The notes beneath the pieces are model-generated. The model did no database searches. It saw only the letters and a program-made list of their open reading frames with translations, and had not been told where the DNA came from. Shown in pieces: positions 17,721-26,162 of a stretch of DNA of 64,000 nucleotides (its first letter is position 1; each line of letters begins with the position of its first letter). This stretch comes from Lentisphaerae bacterium ADurb.Bin082 (GTDB taxonomy: Bacteria; Verrucomicrobiota; Lentisphaeria; Oligosphaerales; Oligosphaeraceae), in assembly GCA_002070945.1 (NCBI GenBank), contig MWEG01000025.1:62001-126000 (forward strand). The letters run 5' to 3'. The position numbers were made by a program, and so were the translations under genes.

Positions 17721-20700
17721 ATGATCGCACGCAGCAACACCCTCTCCTGTCACCGCGCTTCTGCCGCGGCCAAGACGCTCCTGATGGCCATCAGCCTAGG
17801 CGCCGCCCTGGTCGCAACCGGCATCGATCCCTTCAAGGCCGATCTCCGCGCCGTGCGCAAGCTGGCGGAACTGGAGCTGAACGACTATGCTGAAATGCAA
17901 ATCCAGCAGATGCAGCAAAGATACCCTGACCAAAAAGACGCCATCAACCTCGAAAAAGCGCGCGTATTCTATACTATCGGAAAAAGCGCTGACGCCGACG
18001 CCGCCCTCAAGACGATCACCGCCCAGTCAAGCTACTTTCTTGACGCCGTCCTCCTGAAGGCCGAAGTCGCCGCCGCCCGCAAACAATTCGACGAGGCCGA
18101 AAAAGCCTATAAAGTCTATTTCGCCAAAGTCACCACCGCCCCTGCTGACGAGGATGAACTGGCGCAATTCACCCGGGCGGTGAAAATCTACAGCTTTGTG
18201 CTGAGGGAAAATGGCAAGGGCAAGGAAGCAGCCGCCATCCTGGACAAGCTCGGCGGCGGCGCTGGCGGCATCGACGAACGCCAGATGACCTTCCTGAAAC
18301 TGGCCGCAACCATTGACGCGGAAGCCAAAAAACAAGACGAGCGCCAAGCCATCAATGTCGCTGGCCTGCAAAAAACCATGGACGAGCTGAAGTCGCTGCA
18401 GTATATCCGCGACGGCGTCGGCGCGTCGGCGTTCCTCCAACTCGCTCGGGTGCAAATCATGCTGGGGCGCGACGCCGCCGCCAAGGCCATGGCCCAGAAA
18501 AAGCCTGCCGACCTGGCCAAGATCACCTATTTCAAGGAAGCCATCAAGACCATCAACACGGCTGACGCCTTCCTGGAAGAGCTGGAAGGCACCATGGGCA
18601 AGGCCGACCGCAGCAAGTCGCCGCTCGCAGAAGCCCTCTACTACAAGGGACAGGCTATCCAGATGCAAGGCTTCGCAACTACGCTCGGAGGCGATAAAAA
18701 CCTGGGACGGAGACAAACCCTGGCCGCTGCCAAGTACTATGAAACCTTGATTGAGGAATACCCTGACAGTCCCTTCCGAGGCAAGGCCATGGAGGCCCAC
18801 GCCGAATGCGCCAAATTCGCCGAACAGATGTTCGATGAGAAAATCGAGCTGACCGCTGGCGGCGACAGCGCCACCATCGACCTCAAGCTTGAACAGGCGG
18901 AAACCCAGTTCGCCAACAAGAACTACGCCGCTGCCGTGCCAATCTACCTGGAAGCAGTGCGCTCAGCCCGATTGAGCAAAAAGCTCCCGGAAGTCGTCAT
19001 GCGCCTGGCAATCTGCCTTGCCCAGCTCGACCGCCTGGATGAAGCCGAAGCGCTGGTCTCCTATCTCCAGGACGTCCTCCCCAAGGAAGCCGGCACTGCC
19101 GAAAGCGCCTACCGGCTCGGCGGTGTCCTCTATGAACAAGCCCGCAAAGAAAGCAATCCCCTGGTTGCCGACGACCTAGTCACCCGTGCCATGCGCATCT
19201 GGGACATCTTCATCACTCTCGACCCATCCCACCCAAAAGCCCCGGACGTGGCATTCGCCTGCGCCGAACAACAATACAAGCTGGCCAGCGACCTGGTCCG
19301 ACGCGCCGCCGAAACCAAGGATGACAAAAGTCGCGCCGCCATCCAGCAGGAAGCCCTGGATGCGTACCGCGCCGCCATCCCCAAATACCAGCGCCTCGTC
19401 GATGTGTTCAGCGCCTTTGACAAAGGCGTCCGCGCCCTCTATAAGCTCGGCTGGATTTATCACTCCTTAGGCGAGAACGCCCATGGCGCCGAAACGTTCC
19501 TGGCCTACTACGAGGAAGAAAACGACCGGCAATACCAGGACGACCGCCTGGAAGCCAAATTCCGCGCCGGCGAACTGCTGATGCTTGGAGAAACGCCGGC
19601 AGACGCCATCCAGCAGTTCCTCGACATCGCCCAGCTCTTCGCCGGTGGCGGCGACAAGACCTTCAACCTGAAGTCGGCGACAGCCGTGCGCGTTGCCGAA
19701 GACGCCGCCGCCTACCTGCCCTGGGCGTATGACCTGACTGCGGAAAAAATGCGGCCAGCCCTGAACGGCATACGAGACCAACAGGCCGAAGCCAAAGCCA
19801 GAATCAAAGCCATCCAAGACGCCCAGGCCGGACGCCAGGCCACCCTGGAACAACTGCTCAAGGAATTCGAGGCCGTTGCCGATGAAAGCGCCGCCATGGA
19901 CCTGCTCGTCAGCGAAGCCAGCCTCGATTTCCTCAGCCTGGCCCGCAAACAACTCCAAGAAAGACTGGCCAACACCGCTGGCATGAGCGAAGCGGAAAAA
20001 CAAATCCACCTCCAAACCGTCGAGCAGGAAACCAGAAAACGCGCCGGCGACCTGGAAAGACAAAAGCAAAACACCGTCGCCGGAGAATTGCTGTCGATGG
20101 ACGAAAAATTGGCGGGCCTGCGCACGTCCCGCGACGACGACGCCGCCAGGGTCGAAGCCATCAGCCGACGCTGCCAGGAACTCCAGGACGCCTGGAAAGA
20201 GCTTGACAAACGCAGCCAGCAACTGAAAGCCGAAGTGACGCGCCAACGCGAAGCAGCCGCCGCCATCGAAAAGGAAACCGTCACCGTCGAGGCTGACAAG
20301 CAACGGCTGGAAGCCGCCGTGGCCGCCGCAACGGCCAAAGTCAATGACAGCCAGGACGCCGACAAGGGAAAGGCCCAGGCGGAACTTGACCGCGCCAACG
20401 CCGAACTGGCGGAAATCATCAAGAAAATGGAAGACGTCTACCAGCGCAAGGCGACTGTCATCACCCCGGAAAGCACCAAGAAGCTGGCTGCTGACAGCGC
20501 TGCCCTCAAGCAACTCGCCAGCGAAAGCGCTGACCTGGCCCGACAGGTACGGCACGCCGAATTCCTCGTCACCTCCGCCAAGCAGGATGCAGAACTGGTC
20601 AACGCCAGAATCCTGACCGCCACCCGGCGAAGAAAACTGGCGGAGGAAACGGCCGCCGTTCTCGCCAAACCGGCGGCCGAACGCGAGCCGCTCCTGGCCG

Positions 20701-21818
20701 GACTCCAGCAGACAGCAGACAGCGCACGCGAAGCCCAAGCCCAGGTGAACGCCATCGCCGAAGCCAAAATCAACAACCAGAAAAACGTCATCGCCAAGGA
20801 AGCCGAACTCGACAAGCAGGCCATTGCCGAAGCCGAGGCGGAAATCGCCCAGCTTGACCAGGACCTGAAGCCGGTACAGGAAGAATTCAACAAGTGGAAG
20901 ACGCAGGCTCTCCAGACCTTCGAAGCCTTCCGCAAGGCCTATCCAAAATCAGCCAAGGCGCCGGATAACTTGTCTCGACTCGGAACCATCTACATGGAAA
21001 TGGGCGACCACGCCAAGGCCTCCGCAGCCCTTGAACTGCTCGCGCGCGACTTTCCAGACTCCGACGCCAGCAAAATGGCGCTCGTCAACCTAGGCCGCGC
21101 CCAAATGGAAGCCGGGAACCACGAAGCCGCCGCCAAGTCGTTCCAAGACCTGATGTCATCCAAAGCCGATACGGTCAGCGTCCCCAATTTGAGCTACATC
21201 GCCGACGCCGCCCTCCGGCTCAACATCCCCAACGCCGCCCTCGCCGCCTGCCGCGAAATCATCAGCCGCGGCAAGTCCAACCACCCGGAAGCAGGGCTGG
21301 TCACCGGCGGCGTCAAGGATCGAGCCTACGTCCGCGCCGCCGAAGCAGCCCTGAAACTCAACCGCCTGACCGAAGCCCTGAACTTCATCGACACCCTCCT
21401 GAAGGACAACCCCAGGACTGCCTACTTCTATGACGCCAAATTTCTCCAGGCCCAGGCCAAAAACAAAAACAACCCGCCTGATCTTGACGGCGCCGTCGAA
21501 GCCCTGCAAGAAATCCTCCAGTACGCCGACAACCAGACGGTATCCAACCGGGCCCTCTGCGAACTCGGCGAAACCCTGGCCAAATCCGGCGACCCGGTCA
21601 AAAAACAGCAGGCCATCGCCCGCTTCCACCTGGTCGCCATGTTCGGCGACACCACCAACGAAGCTAACCGAGAATACGTCGAGCGCTCCATCATCGGCAG
21701 CGCCCGCCTCCTAGCCGAAAACAACGACCAGGATGACATCAAAATCTTGCTTGACAAGTACAAAAAAGACTTTCCCAACGGCAAATTCACCGCTGAACTT
21801 AACCAGCTGGCTCGATGA
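17721..21818 (+). CDS. Giant periplasmic TPR and coiled-coil protein
   Basis: The 1365-residue protein has a hydrophobic N-terminal segment at about residues 17-33 (AKTLLMAISLGAALVATG), probably a signal peptide or anchor, with AGGAAA before the ATG. TPR-like helix pairs fill about residues 35-680 (PEVVMRLAICLAQLDRLDEA; RALYKLGWIYHSLGENAHGA). Residues about 685-1060 are a long charged coiled coil with many Ala, Glu, Lys and Gln. A second TPR block follows at about 1065-1365, in CpoB/YbgF style (FEAFRKAYPKSAKAPDNL, LLARDFPDSDASKMALV). It heads an operon with ExbB and ExbD, so I infer an envelope scaffold energised by, or organising, the proton-driven motor. No enzymatic motif was seen. Confidence 0.65.
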   Translation: MIARSNTLSCHRASAAAKTLLMAISLGAALVATGIDPFKADLRAVRKLAELELNDYAEMQIQQMQQRYPDQKDAINLEKARVFYTIGKSADADAALKTITAQSSYFLDAVLLKAEVAAARKQFDEAEKAYKVYFAKVTTAPADEDELAQFTRAVKIYSFVLRENGKGKEAAAILDKLGGGAGGIDERQMTFLKLAATIDAEAKKQDERQAINVAGLQKTMDELKSLQYIRDGVGASAFLQLARVQIMLGRDAAAKAMAQKKPADLAKITYFKEAIKTINTADAFLEELEGTMGKADRSKSPLAEALYYKGQAIQMQGFATTLGGDKNLGRRQTLAAAKYYETLIEEYPDSPFRGKAMEAHAECAKFAEQMFDEKIELTAGGDSATIDLKLEQAETQFANKNYAAAVPIYLEAVRSARLSKKLPEVVMRLAICLAQLDRLDEAEALVSYLQDVLPKEAGTAESAYRLGGVLYEQARKESNPLVADDLVTRAMRIWDIFITLDPSHPKAPDVAFACAEQQYKLASDLVRRAAETKDDKSRAAIQQEALDAYRAAIPKYQRLVDVFSAFDKGVRALYKLGWIYHSLGENAHGAETFLAYYEEENDRQYQDDRLEAKFRAGELLMLGETPADAIQQFLDIAQLFAGGGDKTFNLKSATAVRVAEDAAAYLPWAYDLTAEKMRPALNGIRDQQAEAKARIKAIQDAQAGRQATLEQLLKEFEAVADESAAMDLLVSEASLDFLSLARKQLQERLANTAGMSEAEKQIHLQTVEQETRKRAGDLERQKQNTVAGELLSMDEKLAGLRTSRDDDAARVEAISRRCQELQDAWKELDKRSQQLKAEVTRQREAAAAIEKETVTVEADKQRLEAAVAAATAKVNDSQDADKGKAQAELDRANAELAEIIKKMEDVYQRKATVITPESTKKLAADSAALKQLASESADLARQVRHAEFLVTSAKQDAELVNARILTATRRRKLAEETAAVLAKPAAEREPLLAGLQQTADSAREAQAQVNAIAEAKINNQKNVIAKEAELDKQAIAEAEAEIAQLDQDLKPVQEEFNKWKTQALQTFEAFRKAYPKSAKAPDNLSRLGTIYMEMGDHAKASAALELLARDFPDSDASKMALVNLGRAQMEAGNHEAAAKSFQDLMSSKADTVSVPNLSYIADAALRLNIPNAALAACREIISRGKSNHPEAGLVTGGVKDRAYVRAAEAALKLNRLTEALNFIDTLLKDNPRTAYFYDAKFLQAQAKNKNNPPDLDGAVEALQEILQYADNQTVSNRALCELGETLAKSGDPVKKQQAIARFHLVAMFGDTTNEANREYVERSIIGSARLLAENNDQDDIKILLDKYKKDFPNGKFTAELNQLAR

Positions 21819-21884
21819 CGGCCCTCACGCTGTCACGGTCACTATGACTATTCCCCAACCATAAAGCCTAAGGATGACGACACC

Positions 21885-22628
21885 ATGAAAAAATTGCTCA
21901 CCGCAGCCATTCTGGCTGGGCTGCTGCTGCCAACGGCGCTCTGGGCCCAAAGCCGCGATTGCTATGTTTACAAGACTGACGGCAGCCGCCAGAAGGGCGA
22001 AAAAATCGAGGTCAGCAACGCCCAGGGCGACATCGTCCTGCATGTCGACGGACGCCTGAAAGTGCCGTTCAAACGCAACGCCTACAGGTATGTCACCACC
22101 CCGAAACCGCGCGAACTCGACCAACTCGACCAGCTGATGGAGCAGGAAAAATATCAAGAAGTGGTCAAAAATGCGCCGGCCCTCTTCGAAGCCTATAAAT
22201 TCCTCGGCTGGGGCGACTACCTAATCGGCGTAGAATGCGAAGCCAGAATCGCCCTCAAGCAGATTGACGAAGCGAAAAAGCTCCTCAGCAGGGCCAACGC
22301 CTTCGCTGGCGCCAATACCGACATGCTCTATCGCGCCCAGCTCCTGCTCATGATCGAAGACAAGCAATTTGACAAGACAGAGGAATTCCTCAACCGCATG
22401 GTCACCAGCAAGCGCGACCAAGACGCAGCCTTCGCCTTCAACATGCGCGGCCAGCTGTGCCTTGCCAAAGGACAGAAAAAACAAGCCGTACTGGAATACC
22501 TCAAGACACTGCTCGTCTTCGACGCCAAAAAAGCCCCCAAAGAACGCGCCGAGGCGAAAAAACAAGCCGTCGCCATCATGAAGGAATTGAAAGACCCGCG
22601 GGTGGGCAAAATCGAAGCCCTGGATTGA
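21885..22628 (+). CDS. Small secreted TPR protein
   Basis: This 247-residue protein has a clear signal peptide (MKKLLTAAILAGLLLPTALWAQS). A short beta-rich segment at about residues 25-75 (YVYKTDGSRQKGEKIEV; VPFKRNAYRYVTTP) suggests a small barrel-like domain, and the rest consists of TPR-like helices. It lies 66 bases after the giant TPR protein and before the ExbB homologue, on the same strand. The pairing of TPR proteins with ExbB/ExbD recalls the Tol-Pal operon, where CpoB is encoded beside TolQ and TolR, but the sequence itself is not a recognisable CpoB. Function unknown; a periplasmic partner of the motor is the best inference. Confidence 0.6.
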   Translation: MKKLLTAAILAGLLLPTALWAQSRDCYVYKTDGSRQKGEKIEVSNAQGDIVLHVDGRLKVPFKRNAYRYVTTPKPRELDQLDQLMEQEKYQEVVKNAPALFEAYKFLGWGDYLIGVECEARIALKQIDEAKKLLSRANAFAGANTDMLYRAQLLLMIEDKQFDKTEEFLNRMVTSKRDQDAAFAFNMRGQLCLAKGQKKQAVLEYLKTLLVFDAKKAPKERAEAKKQAVAIMKELKDPRVGKIEALD

Positions 22629-22729
22629 CATTTGCAGCTTGCACTGCTAAAGTAATTTCGAGCTGACTAAATAACATTCATCTTTTTTCATAAATTGTTC
22701 CCATGCCAACCGGTTCAGGAGATGACAGG

Positions 22730-23479
22730 ATGTTGAAAAATCAATCGCGCATGCTGAAACTCGTCGGCCTCGCCATTCTCTGTGGCGGTGCCCTCTTTGC
22801 CCAGGAAGCCGCCCCAGAAGCAGCCGATGCGGTGTCCGACGGCGTGTCCTTATGGGATATCCTCTACGGTGACAGCGTCGTCAACCTGCTGATTTGGATT
22901 GGACTTTTCGCCACTTCCTTCGCCACGCTCTGGCTGATCGTCGACGCCTTCATCAAGGTCAAACATGATAAATTCCTCCCGGTCAACGTCGTCAACGGCG
23001 TCCGTGACTCGCTCTCCCAAGGCGATTTAGGCGCAGCCTTCGCCACCTGTGACACCAACCCCGGCCCCCTGTCCAACATCCTGCGCAGCGCCTTTGAGAA
23101 CATCAACGACGGCTACGAAGTGGTGCAGCAGGCGGTTTCCTCCAGCACGGACTTGGAGACTGAAAAGCTGATGCAGCGCGTCAACATGCTCAACATCTGC
23201 GGCCAGATCGCGCCGATGCTCGGGCTGATGGGCACGGTCACCGGCATGGTTGCCGCCTTCTCTGGCCTGGCCAGAGCCACTGGCGCCGCCAAGGCCAAGC
23301 TCCTGGCACAGTCCATCTCCACCGCGCTCTGGACGACGTGCGTCGGCCTGATCATCGCCGTGCCCGCCCTCCTCTTCTTCACCTACTACAAGAACCTCGC
23401 CACCCGCATCCTCCTGGAAACGGAAGCGACCGTCCTTGATCTGATCAAGGTTCTCCGCAACGCCGAAGTCGAACACTAA
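22730..23479 (+). CDS. exbB: MotA/TolQ/ExbB-family proton channel protein
   Basis: The start at 22730 is preferred because AGGAG is 8 nt upstream; an ATG at 22703 overlaps that site. The 249-residue product begins with a signal-like segment ending in LFAQEAA. It then has three membrane segments, at about residues 50-70, 148-175 and 200-222. The family core is present: LMQRVNMLNICGQIAPMLGL, GTVTGMVAAF and SISTALWTTCVGLIIAVPAL. With ExbD it forms an inner-membrane channel that uses the proton gradient to move a partner protein. Cleavable N-termini of this sort are common in ExbB proteins of this phylum. The symbol is by family; tolQ would be equally defensible. Confidence 0.88.
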   Translation: MLKNQSRMLKLVGLAILCGGALFAQEAAPEAADAVSDGVSLWDILYGDSVVNLLIWIGLFATSFATLWLIVDAFIKVKHDKFLPVNVVNGVRDSLSQGDLGAAFATCDTNPGPLSNILRSAFENINDGYEVVQQAVSSSTDLETEKLMQRVNMLNICGQIAPMLGLMGTVTGMVAAFSGLARATGAAKAKLLAQSISTALWTTCVGLIIAVPALLFFTYYKNLATRILLETEATVLDLIKVLRNAEVEH

Positions 23480-23562
23480 TATCACCCTCCCGCCAGGGAT
23501 TCCAGCCCCGCGCCGTCTAGCCGGCGGCTAGAGTCAGGAAATCCAACCTCAGGACAAATGCC

Positions 23563-23976
23563 ATGCGAGAACGCAGTGATGACACCCTTGAGACGCCGAT
23601 CACGTCCATGATTGACATCGTCTTCCTTCTCATCATCTTCTTCGTAGTCACCGCCCAGGTGGACAAGGACGTGGTTGACGAAAGCATCACCATCGCCCAA
23701 GCCAAAAACGCGCCAGCGGTTGACAGCACCGACCCGCGTTCGGTGACCATCAACCTGAACAAGGAGGGCAAGGTCAATGTCGCACTCCAGCCCATGAGCA
23801 TTTCCCAATTGCAGCAGCTGCTGCTGGCCATGCGCACCCAGGCCGGCAGTGCCATTCCCGTCCTCATCCGCTGCGACAAAGAGACCCAATTCCGCCATAT
23901 CGACCGCGTCATGCAGGCCGCCGCCTCCACTGGGCTGTACCGCGTCCGCCTGATTGCTGAAGCCACTGGCGGCTGA
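23563..23976 (+). CDS. exbD: ExbD/TolR-family protein, copy 1
   Basis: The 137-residue protein has a short cytoplasmic head, one membrane helix (TSMIDIVFLLIIFFVVTA, about residues 14-31) with the proton-carrying Asp, and a periplasmic domain ending RVMQAAASTGLYRVRLIAEA, as in ExbD. It lies 83 bases after exbB. The neighbouring second exbD has a clearly different periplasmic domain, so this is an ExbB-ExbD1-ExbD2 set rather than a recent duplication. Two different ExbD proteins could form a heterodimer in the ExbB pore, or serve two partners. Confidence 0.87.
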   Translation: MRERSDDTLETPITSMIDIVFLLIIFFVVTAQVDKDVVDESITIAQAKNAPAVDSTDPRSVTINLNKEGKVNVALQPMSISQLQQLLLAMRTQAGSAIPVLIRCDKETQFRHIDRVMQAAASTGLYRVRLIAEATGG

Positions 23977-24035
23977 CCGCCGAGCCTCCGCCGCCATCCT
24001 CTTGTTCCTTTCATCCCCCTGGAGAACAAGCAAGT

Positions 24036-24431
24036 ATGAGACGCAAACAACCAGAACAGCTGAATGTGCCGATGTCATCGATGATCGACATCGTCTTTCT
24101 GCTGCTGATCTATTTCATCGTCACCGCCCGCGAAGAAGTCTCTGAAGCCCACCTTGCCGTCAATCTCCCAGCTCCTGGCGTTGCCAAGGCTTCCGAGAAC
24201 AAACCGCAAATGATGGAAATCGAAGTCCACCCCGGCTATCTGAGCATCCGCGGCATGCGCCTGCCGATCAATGAAGTCGCCAACACCTTGATGCGGCTTG
24301 GCAAGAACGATCCCAATATCACCGTCATGGTCAAGGTCAACCTGTCTGCTCGAGCCGAAGACCTGGTCACCGCCCTTGATCTGTGCAGCGCTGCCAAGCT
24401 CAACAATCTCAACGTCGTCACCCTCAAGTAA
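24036..24431 (+). CDS. ExbD/TolR-family protein, copy 2
   Basis: The 131-residue paralogue follows 59 bases after the first. Its membrane helix SSMIDIVFLLLIYFIVTA keeps the conserved Asp. The periplasmic part (HLAVNLPAPGVAKASENKPQ, ITVMVKVNLSARAEDLVTAL) differs widely from that of copy 1. Its stop is 26 bases before the toroid gene that occupies the tonB position. The conserved membrane residue indicates that it is functional. Confidence 0.87.
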   Translation: MRRKQPEQLNVPMSSMIDIVFLLLIYFIVTAREEVSEAHLAVNLPAPGVAKASENKPQMMEIEVHPGYLSIRGMRLPINEVANTLMRLGKNDPNITVMVKVNLSARAEDLVTALDLCSAAKLNNLNVVTLK

Positions 24432-24457
24432 CCCCCAACCCCTAGGAGGACACGGCC

Positions 24458-25990
24458 ATGACTGAACAACCCCAAGATGAACTGCAACAACAGCCGCAAC
24501 ACTTTCCCGACACCGAGGCCATCCTGGCCGAGTACCAACACCGAAAGATGGTGGAAAGCCTTATGGGTCCCATCATCTCCCTGCTCGCGCACGTCGTCAT
24601 GATGGCGTGCCTCGTCGTCTTCTATGACGCCGAAGCCAGCCGCCCCGCCCAAGTCGTCGAACTGGAAATGAAAGAACTCGAAGTCAAGGAACTTGACACC
24701 AAGGCTCTCGAAGAGCTGGAAACGCTTGAGACAATCGCCCAGGACCTGGTGCCGACCGTGGAGAAGCCGACCGTGGTCGTTGATGACGCCATTGATGTCG
24801 CCTCCGTGGCTGACTTCAGCGATGCGATGGCCTCAACCGATGACAATCTCGATTTCTCTGACGTGCTCGACATCCGCGCCAATGACTCGCCCCTGAAGCT
24901 GTCGTCCCTGTATGGCGGCCGTACCGACGAAGGCCGCAAAAAGACCATGCAGAAATTCGGCGGCAACGAAGTGACCGAAGCCGCCGTGCTGCGCGCCTTG
25001 CGCTGGCTCAAGAAAACCCAAAATCCGGATGGCTCCTGGGCACCGTCCCAGCAGCACGCCATGGCTGGTCTGGCCCTGCTGACCTTCCTGGCCCACGGCG
25101 AAACGCCCCTGTCCGAGGAATTCGGCGAGACCGTCCAACGCGCCATGCAGTACCTGACCGAATACATGGACAAACTCAAGACAAAGACGCCGGAAGCATA
25201 CGGCAACGGCATCGTGGCCTATGCCTTGTCCGAGGCATACGGCCTGACCAAGGTGCCGTCCCTCAAGCCGGCCATGGAAAAGGCGTTGCAAATTCTCGTT
25301 GATGGCCAGCAGACCAGCGGCGGCTATGACTACAACTACAAGAAGGGCGCGCGCTGGGACTTGTCGGTGGCCTGCTGGAACTACCAGGCCATGAAGGCCG
25401 GCTATGTGGCTGGCGCCAATGTCGACGGGCTGGAGAAGGCGATGGAGAAAGGCATCGACTTCATGCGCAATGTGTCGTTCTCCAAGACCAACAACAAGTT
25501 CGGCTATTCGTCCCCAGGCTCGGGTTCGGATTACCTCCAGGGCGCTGGCACGCTCTGCCTGCAGCTCCTCGGCGAAGGCAGATGCTATGAAGCCAAGATG
25601 GGCGTCAAGTATATCCGTGAAAAATGCAAGGTCGTCTGGAACGATCCGAAGCGCAAAGTCGAAGCCGGTCATGGCAACCCGCTGTACGGATGGTATTACC
25701 AAACCCAAGCGATGTTCCACGAGGGCAAAAACGCCTGGAAGGACTGGAACAGCATGTTCGCCCCAGAGCTAATCAAGTACCAGCACCGCGACGGATACTG
25801 GGAATGCCCCAACCTGGTTCCCGGCAAGTTCAACTGCAACTATGACAAATGGTACAGCACGACCCTCGCGGCTCTCAGCTTGCAAGTCTACTACCGCTAT
25901 CTGCCGACCTACAAAATGCCTAAGGGCATCGCCAAATCCGAAAAGACCATGATGGAAAAGCTTGACGACGACCTCGGCCTCGATCTGTGA
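24458..25990 (+). CDS. Membrane-anchored squalene-cyclase-like toroid protein in the TonB position
   Basis: The 510-residue product has a cytoplasmic tail, one membrane helix at about residues 35-55 (LMGPIISLLAHVVMMACLV) and a strongly acidic linker (ELEMKELEVKELDTKALEEL). A periplasmic alpha/alpha toroid with prenyltransferase/squalene-cyclase repeats fills about residues 175-490. Repeat signatures include TQNPDGSWAP, AMAGLALLTFLAHG, QTSGGYDYNYKKGARWDLSV and QHRDGYWECP. The catalytic DXDD motif of squalene-hopene cyclases is not evident, so binding rather than terpene cyclisation is more likely. Its topology, a single N-terminal anchor just after two exbD genes, is that of TonB or TolA with the C-terminal domain replaced. 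AGGAGG precedes the start. Confidence 0.75.
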   Translation: MTEQPQDELQQQPQHFPDTEAILAEYQHRKMVESLMGPIISLLAHVVMMACLVVFYDAEASRPAQVVELEMKELEVKELDTKALEELETLETIAQDLVPTVEKPTVVVDDAIDVASVADFSDAMASTDDNLDFSDVLDIRANDSPLKLSSLYGGRTDEGRKKTMQKFGGNEVTEAAVLRALRWLKKTQNPDGSWAPSQQHAMAGLALLTFLAHGETPLSEEFGETVQRAMQYLTEYMDKLKTKTPEAYGNGIVAYALSEAYGLTKVPSLKPAMEKALQILVDGQQTSGGYDYNYKKGARWDLSVACWNYQAMKAGYVAGANVDGLEKAMEKGIDFMRNVSFSKTNNKFGYSSPGSGSDYLQGAGTLCLQLLGEGRCYEAKMGVKYIREKCKVVWNDPKRKVEAGHGNPLYGWYYQTQAMFHEGKNAWKDWNSMFAPELIKYQHRDGYWECPNLVPGKFNCNYDKWYSTTLAALSLQVYYRYLPTYKMPKGIAKSEKTMMEKLDDDLGLDL

Positions 25991-26002
25991 CGTCTTTTTC
26001 CA

Positions 26003-26080
26003 GGCCGCTTCTACCAACCATCAGGCCAATTGCCCGGCGGCAGCCGCAACGGCAATTGGCCTGATGCTGTTTCAGCGGCC
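26003..26080. terminator. Large nested hairpin between the Exb operon and a GH2-like gene
   Basis: A perfect 16-base inverted repeat (CATCAGGCCAATTGCC at 26019-26034 with its complement at 26051-26066) encloses a 16-base loop. Outside it a further 7-base pairing (GGCCGCT at 26003-26009, AGCGGCC at 26074-26080) can extend the stem. It begins 13 bases after the stop codon of the Exb operon. There is no T run, so it may be a terminator of unusual form, an mRNA-stabilising stem, or a regulatory structure for the gene 83 bases downstream. Confidence 0.5.
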
Positions 26081-26162
26081 AGGCCATTCCCGTCGGCTGC
26101 TCCCCGGCGCCCCCTGCCAAGCTCCCACTCAGCCGCCATCCATCCAGGAAAGAAACCAGGCC

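Noticed and set aside
24458-25990. True squalene-hopene cyclase
   Set aside because: It has an N-terminal anchor and acidic linker, is shorter than cyclases, and lacks an evident DXDD catalytic motif; its operon points to an Exb partner.
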